In this document: in pieces, positions 24,701-33,400 of the stretch | How positions within the stretch are numbered: the first letter of the stretch is position 1 | Layout: each line of letters opens with the position of its first letter | IMG/VR virus record: IMGVR_UViG_3300044971_001115 | Location: 1 to 55,345 of that record | Strand: one strand, 5' to 3' | Length of the DNA: 55,345 nt | Origin: a virus | The notes under the pieces: generated by a model | Seen by the model: the letters and a program-made list of their open reading frames with translations, nothing else | Told to the model about the DNA's origin: nothing | Databases searched by the model: none | Translations under genes and position numbers: made by a program

Positions 24701-27700
24701 CCAGCGGCTAACGGGTTCCTAAACCTACTAGCTGAGGATTACCGCCTAAAGAGCGAGATCGCCGGAGGAGAAATCCTTGACAGCGAAGACCTAGAGGCTA
24801 TCCCAGATTTCAAGGGCAATACTGCTATTCAAACTAGAACTAACGCTGAAGTATTTAATCAAATTGAGAAGTTAGATCAGCTGGGCTACACCGTTGGTGT
24901 TACCGACAAAATGTATGATGACCTTACTCAGGCCACCGCACACTTGGAGTGGCTAGGCCAAGACTGGAACTCGCGTCCAAAGAAGCCTTCAGGCTTTAGC
25001 AGTGACTTCGCTGGTATGAACTCTCTTAAAGATCTAATTCAAGCTGCCGAGATTGATCCTAAGTCTCGTCCTGGTTTCTGGTGGAGACTCATTCAGGAAG
25101 ATCCTGAAGCTAAAATTAAGCGTCTTAAGGATTTGGCTGCAAAGGTAACCGTTAAGCGAGACCAAATCGATGTTAACAAGATTACAAATCTTGATGCTAC
25201 CGATGGACAGGCTGGCGACTTTAATGGCGTCAAGTGGGCTATCGAAGGCGACAGCATAATCCTATCTGGAGATGTTTTTGCTAAGATCCCTGGTAGAGAA
25301 GATAGAAACTTCCGACAGGCGGTTATTGGTCAAAAAGCCAAAGGCAGCACCGCGGCTATCGAACCTGAAATCAAACTACCAGACGGAACTACACCTCAGT
25401 GGCGTACCGTAAAGGTTGGAAACGACTGGCTAAACAAGATTGTTGTCCCTGACGACAGGGAGCGTGGCGAATACCTAAACAGCCTTGCTTCTCTATTTAT
25501 GGATAACACCAAGGATGCGGTTATTCCTGATGTTATGGTCTCTACTGTCCATCGTTATAAGGGTCTAGAACAAGATAACATTATAATTGCACCTGACTTC
25601 GCGATTCCGGAGCTGGATGAAAATGGTAAGATACTTATCCCCAACGCGGAGGAGCTAAACCTAGCTTATACAGCTGTAACTCGTGCACGTAAGCGAATTT
25701 TCTATGGCCCTCTAGCCTACGGTCTAGAATACTCTGGCGAAGACGGTATGCGTAAAGCAAACAAAGATCTAGAGAGAGAATCAGAATTCGGCATGGATCT
25801 GGTTAGGAGCGAGGCCGAGGCTCAGGCAGCTATTACTGCAAGGCGTAATAACCCTACTAAATCTGCTCTAAAGTCTGGCCAGGGTCAGTCGTTTGCTGGC
25901 GGGTTCAAGTTCTACGAGGATGAAGAAACCTCTTCAGTTTTGGAAGATCTTGTCAAGAACAACCCATACGTGACAACCACTGTACCTGTTAGCCGCTCTA
26001 CCACCCCTAATGGTGGCGGCAAGAAGATTGTTGACGGCTGGGCTATCGGACAGAATGGCACCTACACTGCTCGTATCAATGGAACTACATGGAACATTCG
26101 TGAAAACCGAGATGGCACTATTACTGCTCGTCCTAGGACTAACGAAGGAAAACTAGGAAGCTTCAAGTTCAACGACTGGGATCAACTAGAGAACAACTTC
26201 CCTGGACTCCAAGAACAGGCTTCTAAGGCAAACCGAGATGTTCTAAAAGATAAGGTATCTGCGTTTGACAAAGATGGTCAAATTGCCAAGGCCATTGACA
26301 ACGGTGCTGACCCTGCTGATATTACAGATATGATCAGTAAAAGCGACGATTTTGCAGATGCCATCGAGAACGGCGATGTTAACTTTGTTAGCCTCTTTGT
26401 GGCTCTGGACAACGCTGGTTCGTCTAAGCTAAATCGACCTAATCCAAAGACTGCTAAGCCTGAGGACCCTAAGGCGAAGAAGGCTACAAAAACAACTGCT
26501 GAAGTTGCCTCTGCCCTATATACCGAGTTTGGCAACCCTGCTGATGATCGCAAAGAGATTGACATCTTTGAGAAACCTGGAAGCCTAGAGAGACTTCTTA
26601 GACAGAAGGGTGATGGCTCTGTAGAGACTACCGTTAGTAAGCTAGTTAAAGAGGCTGGCGGACGTGTAAACCCTGACGGATCAGTAACACTTTACAAGAA
26701 AGTCCACACGGAAACTGCCGGACCAGCTAATGGCCAGGACGTGGAACTAGAAGTACGCTGGACAGGCAACAAGGCATCTAGCGGTACAATCAGCTACATT
26801 ATTACTGACATGGAAGATGGTAGTCAAGACGAGTACTATGACTTCTCCCCTACCCACTCTTTGAGTCGTATTTTTAGTACCCTAGACCGTCGTCTAAACA
26901 CATACTTCCTACGCGATCCTGAATCACTGCCAAGCAACCTGAACCCAGATACGTATGGTGGCATCCGCGGTGCGGTTAATGCCATGCGTACCGGATTCCG
27001 TCAGACTACTGCTCGAAAAGGTATTGGTGGCTTGACTGGATTCCTTCAGGATCCGTCAGCCTCGGACACCAACGTTAAGTTACGTAGTCCAAGGGAGCAC
27101 GCTGCTATTGCCCTAAACGGTCGCGATTCGCGACTAAACAATAGCGACCAGAACTGGCACACAATCCAGCGTAAGGGTATCGCGTCTATATTTGACGCCG
27201 TGGACATGGGAGAGCGTGACGGAGCTATTGCTGCAGTCCGTAGATACTTAAACGATATTCCTAATACACCAGCTGCTCAGGGTGTTGCGAAAGACTACAT
27301 TAGAAGCTCGGTTAAGTCCAAGTTCCCTGACATCTCTCCAAACAAATTGGAAGCAATGCTAGAGGACATTTTTGACGGTGTTAACAGCTCTGACCCAGTT
27401 CCGACTGGTGCAGTAAAGGTTCCGCACGTATCTAAAAATGGTGTTCAAATTAAACCTAAACAGAAGGTCCGCTGGAAGAACAACATTGACGGAGAAGTTG
27501 TCGGTGAAGTAGTAGAGACTCTGACTGTGGACAACCCAGACGGTGGCCGCTACGCCTACCGAGACTTTGTATTTGTTAAATTCAAGAGCGGAGAGGTTAC
27601 AAAGCTTAACGCTAAGAACATGTCGGTTGTTGACGATGCCACCCCTGTTACCAACTACTCTCCTTGGGTTCGAAACAACGATCTAAAGATTAAGCGTGCT

Positions 27701-29710
27701 GAACAAGCCGGTCTAACGTATGACACTAACACTGGAGAATACTACAACAAAGAAACCGTAGTAGATATAGCCGACTTTGCAAATGAGAGATACGCTTCTT
27801 CGATTGAAGATGGAGAGCAAAAGCCTATCAACGACATTAAGTCTGGAGACGTCATTTATGACGAAAACGGAGATGCTTATGGTCGTGTAGCTAAGATTAA
27901 GTCTGGTAAAAAAGATGGCGTTAAGGTTTACAAGGTACAGTTTGACCCTCAGGATAACCAAGAAGACCTATTCTTTGATGACAACGAGCAGATATCTGTA
28001 CCTAAGCCTAGACAGTCGGTGGCTTCTCAACCTAAGACTACATCTAATAAGGCAATTGCTAAGGCAGCAGCCGACCTAGGTCTGGCCCCGAGTGCAGATG
28101 GTACGTCTACTAAAAAGAAGATAGCGGCCCATCCTGCAACTAAGAACCCTGATACCAACACCTCTATTAAAGGATCTAACAACAAGAAGGCCGTCAAGCC
28201 TACCAAGGAAGCTGAAGAGGTTCTAGATAAGCAACTAGAAATTGGCAAGCAAGCCTGGGACATGACTGAACCTAGAATTATCGAAGAACTAAATGCTATG
28301 GGCTATAACATCAAACCTGGAACAAAGTATGAAGATCTAGATAAAAATATAGCCGAAGAATACGATAAGAAGATTAAGGCTAATTCCAAGGCCAAGCAAG
28401 ACTTGGACGAGTTTGTCGAAGCAACGAAAGCTGGCATTAAAGGCGACAAAGATGTGTCTGACCTTATTGAAAAAATGAAGGCCGAAGGCTTAGCTGATGC
28501 TCAGGGCGAGATCAAATTTAAGGATCTAGCTGCTAGGCTGAAGGCTGCTGGACTTGAAGACTATAGCTACGAAATTCGTGGATTAGGTTCCGACGGAGAG
28601 TCCGACCTATGGAGCGGATTAGCTGCTTATAAGACGCTAACTACCCCTGACCTGAAAACCAAGTCTGCCCGTCTATGGAAGGCTCGTGCTGAAAAACAGG
28701 CCGATACTAACAAGGCTAGAGACAATAAATCCAAGTTCACTAAAGATCTAAAAACCGCAACTAAAGATGCTACCTTGAAAACTCTAAAGGATCTAGGCGT
28801 ATCATTTAATAACGTATCGCTAGATGAGTTTGAGGGTAACATCATATCTGTTCAGGATAACCAACCTCTGGACGCATTTAGCTCCTTTAAGTCAGCACGT
28901 GCCCTTCGAGCAGCTTTCGAACACATGCCTGCTAACAAGATCCGTCAGCTCGCTAAGTACCTTAAAGACAATAACGCTAAACTAGAGGTTATTTCTGGTG
29001 TAAAGCGTGGACACTTCACTCCGAAACCAAACGGAAATCTGGAAATTACTCTATCAACTGCTAAGGGAACTCAGGCTAACGACAGTACTGCACTGCACGA
29101 GCTTCAGCACTTCTTAGACAAGGTGGACCCTAACAGCAATACTCTTGCACACACCTGGCTACACCGTCGTGCAATGGGTGAAGATGGCAACCTACGCCCA
29201 ATCATGACCTGGGGTAAGGGCGAGACCGGTTTTGCTATTGCTGACCTACAGTCTCCATACACTACTCGTCGTTACGAGCGTGGTGACCTAATCCTAAACC
29301 CTAACTTCGATGGAAACGAAGTGAACTCCACCATCATGGAAGACCTATTCCTAGATGCAGGCTCAGTCTCGCGTCCTGATGGTCAGTTTGCAATTGTCAA
29401 GCGAATGGTTCCAAAGATTAGCCGAAAGACTAAAAAACCTGTAATCGGACCTGACGGCAACCCATTACTGGTCCCGCAGTACGACTGGGTGTTTGATCCT
29501 TTCTACGACCCTAAGAGCGATAAGTGGTATGCTGATAGCTCTATGAAGGAAGAACTAGATGTTCGCGACTTCTATGGCCGTAAGAAAGAAGACGGTCTAG
29601 ACCGAAATGTTAAACACTACGGAATGGGAATGATTCTTATGATGAACGACTGGTCCGCTACTGAAGGTCTAGACACCAACCTGGGCACGTCTGGAAAGAA
29701 GGGTAAATAA
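21782..29710 (+). CDS. Giant polyvalent protein: SF1 helicase and HExxH metallopeptidase (2642 aa)
   Basis: Residues 15-110 form the N-terminal module shared with the 3659-aa protein (GANKGFWR at 15-22). A Pro-rich linker spans about 320-385. A UvrD/PcrA-type SF1 helicase occupies about 620-1330: Walker A GAGAGKT at 656-662, DEAQD at 903-907, then VGDRAQSIYKFRGS, TTTRRFGE, VHRYKGLE and TAVTRARK with R1301. The YDxDG-type module starts at 1495. Small SH3/KOW-like barrels lie near 1880-2080. A zincin signature HELQH sits at 2439-2443 in a metallopeptidase-like C-terminal domain. AAGAAGGA precedes the ATG. The combination matches polyvalent proteins; the helicase could act on entering DNA and the peptidase could process cargo or host targets. 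Those roles are inferred. Confidence 0.88.
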   Translation: MLEKLTALLAAFNDGANKGFWRFQWRDRLGRWAEMGRGVLGKLRLKDGSIVSVRGVFVGGTENPGFGRVLVEGQSDKGIPDGIYKFASGNGETFEGLIPEEDLIRQGLLPEGGAAKKDIFGNSVGERLDKDIQDLETISREDITDEDRKLATETPDERQKAIIEEERAKSPVAKLPAGTESDPDQLAKALEDAGVTPKAETPPSPKVDRATDGWLRGAREEGEPIYWMSYNQGTGKHSLNEGHIIDGYVYKGKYNQFTDQGLEGVGSVDDLIATRKNKNSGLVDIYRGNIPAIEDENGKFRKAETSDIFRIEREQDAAKAAQPPTPPPSDKVAPAAPPAGPPSDGGEKFLPAPPEPGAPAEPSKAEIPPAPSALDGLDPYTRGVVSNIIDGAQGQTPKQINKSLKKLHDLASKPDSNRDGLKVAIDELSKLVTDKGGVPFVPGGEDENNFGFKETTDDFDKQNGQQRWEKDYEGGQTLLEVVKGDDGTYEAIAYSGNDNGAWAREDLLPVTDGKGIFKEADKLINDNIEAEAKNDALVEKAIQDAMDGKPVSADEIIKKSSPTPVGRGGFNFEEDEEQPATAPKTSKSKKKPETETTSPATAKGPVKQEPITPEELDALAPAESYEKFFGFLPSVEQTRILNSIIVAKKKTAVRAGAGAGKTTTYIGLCKALMELDPNARIALLQLNRTNADEAAKLVPSNTISNTIDAYFGRPHIVNMAAGKTGTMRGSANDPHVTRYMSRESWHISGAKDLGNHFLMDEMNIGGENYDISKVAGLVSNAVELFCRSTDQKIGPQHFNVKTKAKKATKTEKAVESEDVDIPDEQMKKLLSYANAYWEDLNHIPIWDERVSFTKKDGTPGKKFAKGVTAINPTHAFKMWALTDPDLSKLKAGDGKPITHLLLDEAQDTNAVFEKVIKDNIDRGTAPLIAMVGDRAQSIYKFRGSRDALTTFAEKRAGASLTLTTTRRFGEDLLPAANGFLNLLAEDYRLKSEIAGGEILDSEDLEAIPDFKGNTAIQTRTNAEVFNQIEKLDQLGYTVGVTDKMYDDLTQATAHLEWLGQDWNSRPKKPSGFSSDFAGMNSLKDLIQAAEIDPKSRPGFWWRLIQEDPEAKIKRLKDLAAKVTVKRDQIDVNKITNLDATDGQAGDFNGVKWAIEGDSIILSGDVFAKIPGREDRNFRQAVIGQKAKGSTAAIEPEIKLPDGTTPQWRTVKVGNDWLNKIVVPDDRERGEYLNSLASLFMDNTKDAVIPDVMVSTVHRYKGLEQDNIIIAPDFAIPELDENGKILIPNAEELNLAYTAVTRARKRIFYGPLAYGLEYSGEDGMRKANKDLERESEFGMDLVRSEAEAQAAITARRNNPTKSALKSGQGQSFAGGFKFYEDEETSSVLEDLVKNNPYVTTTVPVSRSTTPNGGGKKIVDGWAIGQNGTYTARINGTTWNIRENRDGTITARPRTNEGKLGSFKFNDWDQLENNFPGLQEQASKANRDVLKDKVSAFDKDGQIAKAIDNGADPADITDMISKSDDFADAIENGDVNFVSLFVALDNAGSSKLNRPNPKTAKPEDPKAKKATKTTAEVASALYTEFGNPADDRKEIDIFEKPGSLERLLRQKGDGSVETTVSKLVKEAGGRVNPDGSVTLYKKVHTETAGPANGQDVELEVRWTGNKASSGTISYIITDMEDGSQDEYYDFSPTHSLSRIFSTLDRRLNTYFLRDPESLPSNLNPDTYGGIRGAVNAMRTGFRQTTARKGIGGLTGFLQDPSASDTNVKLRSPREHAAIALNGRDSRLNNSDQNWHTIQRKGIASIFDAVDMGERDGAIAAVRRYLNDIPNTPAAQGVAKDYIRSSVKSKFPDISPNKLEAMLEDIFDGVNSSDPVPTGAVKVPHVSKNGVQIKPKQKVRWKNNIDGEVVGEVVETLTVDNPDGGRYAYRDFVFVKFKSGEVTKLNAKNMSVVDDATPVTNYSPWVRNNDLKIKRAEQAGLTYDTNTGEYYNKETVVDIADFANERYASSIEDGEQKPINDIKSGDVIYDENGDAYGRVAKIKSGKKDGVKVYKVQFDPQDNQEDLFFDDNEQISVPKPRQSVASQPKTTSNKAIAKAAADLGLAPSADGTSTKKKIAAHPATKNPDTNTSIKGSNNKKAVKPTKEAEEVLDKQLEIGKQAWDMTEPRIIEELNAMGYNIKPGTKYEDLDKNIAEEYDKKIKANSKAKQDLDEFVEATKAGIKGDKDVSDLIEKMKAEGLADAQGEIKFKDLAARLKAAGLEDYSYEIRGLGSDGESDLWSGLAAYKTLTTPDLKTKSARLWKARAEKQADTNKARDNKSKFTKDLKTATKDATLKTLKDLGVSFNNVSLDEFEGNIISVQDNQPLDAFSSFKSARALRAAFEHMPANKIRQLAKYLKDNNAKLEVISGVKRGHFTPKPNGNLEITLSTAKGTQANDSTALHELQHFLDKVDPNSNTLAHTWLHRRAMGEDGNLRPIMTWGKGETGFAIADLQSPYTTRRYERGDLILNPNFDGNEVNSTIMEDLFLDAGSVSRPDGQFAIVKRMVPKISRKTKKPVIGPDGNPLLVPQYDWVFDPFYDPKSDKWYADSSMKEELDVRDFYGRKKEDGLDRNVKHYGMGMILMMNDWSATEGLDTNLGTSGKKGK

Positions 29711-29711
29711 C

Positions 29712-30077
29712 ATGGCAGATGAACTAAAGCGTTTCACCGAACCAGTGAGAGTTAAGGTCGGAGATTCTGACAGCATTTACTGGAATCCAGATGCACCCGA
29801 GACATCTCGTTTAACAGGAGATCCAAGTATTATAAATTTGGTCACCTCTTTTCTGGAGTCTTATTCTGAGAGCGAAGGGATGATCAAGGTTACCCCCGAA
29901 GGTCCATATCTTCCGGCCACTCTAGACAACATGTACACCTTCTTCTGGGCAGTAACAACTCTGTTTGATCGCCTAGAAGAACCTGTAAAGTTTTTTGGAG
30001 AAGTTCCTAGCCTAAAAGACCTTGATCTTGACTACGCTAGTAACTTTGATGAAAACGGAAATCAAATTGTACGATAG
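29712..30077 (+). CDS. Hypothetical acidic protein (121 aa)
   Basis: It starts immediately after the 2642-aa gene, with AAGAAGGG upstream of the ATG. The 121-aa product is acidic, with a central amphipathic helical part (PSIINLVTSFLESYSE) and an aromatic segment (DNMYTFFWAVTTLFDRL). There is no membrane segment, signal or Cys motif. The family is not recognised. By position it is the last-but-one small gene of the cargo block and may be an accessory of the helicase/peptidase protein. Confidence 0.65.
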   Translation: MADELKRFTEPVRVKVGDSDSIYWNPDAPETSRLTGDPSIINLVTSFLESYSESEGMIKVTPEGPYLPATLDNMYTFFWAVTTLFDRLEEPVKFFGEVPSLKDLDLDYASNFDENGNQIVR

Positions 30078-30094
30078 AATTATATAAGGAAATC

Positions 30095-30433
30095 ATGGCA
30101 AATCAAGAATCTACTCGTACTAATATTTACGACATCTTTATCTATGTCGACCCTACGACCAACAGTGTCGAAACAATTCTGTCATCAGGAGCATTCGGAG
30201 ATTCTGAGTATGATCCCGAAGCCCGCCGCTGGGTTGCTCTAGGTGAAGAAGACACTTGGAGAGTTCGCGATCTCACTAATCGTGACTCTAGATACAAAAT
30301 CGACTGGGAAAACGATGCTGATTTTGACTTTGATGGAAAAATCATCACGTTAAAAAAGTTTTCTGACGGAACTCTAGACGAGAACTACCTGAAGAGCAAC
30401 ACACTTTTCGTAAATAATCCACTAACAAAGTAA
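30095..30433 (+). CDS. Hypothetical acidic protein (112 aa)
   Basis: AAGGAAA lies 5-6 nt before the ATG, and a TAGAAT box (30075-30080) lies 14 nt further up. The 112-aa product is strongly acidic and beta-like (starting IYDIFIYVDPTTNSVE, then DADFDFDGKIITLKKF). No known motif is seen. It sits between the cargo block and the maturation protease; whether it belongs to the cargo or the head module cannot be told. Confidence 0.65.
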   Translation: MANQESTRTNIYDIFIYVDPTTNSVETILSSGAFGDSEYDPEARRWVALGEEDTWRVRDLTNRDSRYKIDWENDADFDFDGKIITLKKFSDGTLDENYLKSNTLFVNNPLTK

Positions 30434-30438
30434 GTAGT

Positions 30439-33400
30439 ATGGCTGAATATTTAGGAAGTATCGGTAAACTGTCTCTGTTTGCCGTAGGCAACCACAGCGT
30501 TATCGTGGACACTGACCTCAACATGGTTACTGAGTTCGGTGCACTTTCTAACATTCAAAAAAGTGGATGGGCATTAGAAGAGTTTGTATCTGATGCAGCT
30601 CACGATCTGGCCTCTGCCGCTCTCTACGACACTGCTAACCCTATAATTGCATCAGCTGGTCGTATGTACACTATTCCAGACGGAGTTAAGAGCGAGGCCA
30701 AAAAGGCCCTGGAGTGGCGTAAAGAAGAGAAGCGTGGCGGAACTCCTGTCGGCATGAACACTGCTCGCACTCTCGCTAAGGGTGGACAGATCGGTATCGA
30801 GAAGGTACGCCACATTGCCAAGTATTTCCCTCGTCACGAAGTTGACAAGAAGGGTAAGGGCTGGAAGCCTGGCCAAGACAACTTCCCAAGCAACGGTCGT
30901 ATCGCGTGGGCACTCTGGGGTGGCGATGCCGCGTGGCGTTGGGCCTCTGACATTGTTGAAAGAGAAAACAAAAAGTCCATGACCGCTGGTGGATTTGTTG
31001 AGTTTGAGTCTTATGATGACGCATACTCGGACACTAATGCTTTCAAAGCAGCCCACGAATTAGATACCAACTACGGTCCAGAGTTCCTAGCACGCGTTCG
31101 CCTAGACGGCTCTGGAATCGATAGGCTTTACAAGATCGAGATTGACGGACATGTTTATGTCTGGGACGACTGCTCCTGGGACGACCTCAGCCATGTTGAT
31201 GGCGACATCTACACCTACGACTCCTCGCTTGACGACCCATATGATCAGGTTGAAAAAACCCACGTAATGATCGACCCTGACTCTGCAGTAATTATCTCTG
31301 CCATGATGCAAGAAGCCCCGTTCAAGAGCGTTCAGATCAACGAGATCGATTACGAAGAGTCCATGATGATGTCTAATGCCATGGCTGACCTAGACTACGA
31401 GATTCTAGACCGTGCCATTATGGCCGCTGGTGTTGCTGCAGTGGACCCGAGCAAGGATGGCAACTACACCCCTGAAGAGCGTGGCGAAAAGGCTGACAAG
31501 CAGCCACGCGATGCTGGAGGAAAGTTTGCTAAGGCCGGTAACAGAGTTGTAGTTGGTGGCGATACTAAGCGTGGCATTGGAACTATTACCAAGGTCGACA
31601 ACAAGAGCGGCAAAGTTGACGTAAAACTTGACGATGGTCGAGACATCACCGTTGACTCAAAGCTAACCAAAGCTTTCAAGCCAGGCGAAGAGCCTGCCCC
31701 TATGGCCCCTGCAATGGAGCAGCCTGTACCTAAAAAGAAGGTAGAGCCTGTCAGCACCGAAGGCATTCTAGGCGAACCTCGCAAGAAGACTAACGAACCT
31801 AAAGCAGAGCTATCCGAATCACCTGCACCTCTTACAAAGCCAGAGATTGACGAAATGTTCGTCGAATGGGCCGCGTCTGTGGTCTCTGCTCGTGCGGCTT
31901 CTAGCAAAGCTGTTACCGCTGCTGCCCCTGCACCAGCCACCGAAGAACCTCTCACCCCGAAAACAAGTGACGTAACTCCTAAGTACATTGCTATCGTATC
32001 TCCTGATGATCCTCAGGCCGTTATGGACCTAGTTGCTCTAGTTCCTGCCACAGCCACCACCACGGAGCCACTTATGTACATCCGTAAGGATGGCAAGTGG
32101 GTTGCAGACGAGCAAACACTTAAGGATCTAAAGTCAGCAACGCCTCCTCCTGTTGTGGTACTAGACACTCAGGAACTTCTTAACGACATCCTCAAGCAGG
32201 TTGACAAGATTGAGAACGTTGCTAGCACCCCTAGCAAAGAGAAGCCAACCGCTGAGACTCAGGCTGCAGCTTCAATCTACGAACACCTAATCAACTTCTG
32301 GTCTGGCTCTGCTCAGGCGATGGTTGCTGCTGGTGGCCTAGACCGCAACAGGGGCAACGCTGAAGAGCTACGCCAATACTGGACCCGCGGTAAAGGTGCT
32401 GCCAAGATTCGCTGGGGGACCCCTGGCGACTGGACTCGTTGCGTTCGTCAACTTTCAAAATACATGGGTCCTCGTGCGAAGGGCTACTGCCAGCTTCGCC
32501 ACAAGGAAGCAACTGGTGTTTACACTGGTAGCCGTTTCAACCCTGGTAAGGATGACAGTAGAAGTCTTACTACGTTCAATGACCGTTTTGAAGATGCAAT
32601 GATTGAAAAGTCATACTACGCTGCTGAAGTTGCATCGATCAAGGAACGTATGGGACTAACAGCCGCGGCACTTCCTATCGCGTCTGGTGCTAAGTTCACT
32701 ATCCCTCTTCTTATTCCAGAGGACCTCGAGTCTGGAGATGGACGTAAGTTTAAATCAGAGTCAATCGATGTACGTGACCTACCTCTTCCGCTTCTGTGGC
32801 AGATCAAGACTGGCGAAGGCCACATGGGCTCTGTTGTAGTTGGTCGCATTGACCACATGGAGCGTATCCCTAGCGGAATTGGCAATGCTTATGGCGTTTT
32901 CGACACCGGACCGTATGGCCGTGAAGCTGAGCGTCTAGTCCGTAATGGGTTTATCCGTGGCGTATCTGCAGACCTAGACCAATTCGAGGCTAAAGAAGTT
33001 GACTCGGAAAACGCTGAAGATAGCGAAGAAGTTAGCAAGCAAAAACTTACCATAAATCACGCACGTGTAATGGCTGCTACAATTGTAGCTAAGCCCGCAT
33101 TTCAAGAGTGTTCAATCATTATTACCGATGATGGAGACACTGGTATCCAGGAGGATCGAGTGATTCCTGCAGATGGAATTTACGAAGAGTCTGTCGAAAC
33201 TTTCGCACCCGCCGAAGCATTAACTGCTTCTGGCTTTCTAGACTCTGCCATTCCTGTGACCCCACCGGAGCACTGGTTCCACGACCCTAAGCTAACGAAG
33301 CCAACCCCTATTACGGTTGAGCCAGATGGCCGTATCTATGGACACATTGCTGCATGGCACGTAAACCACATTGGTATGCCTCGCTCGACTCGCCCGCCTC

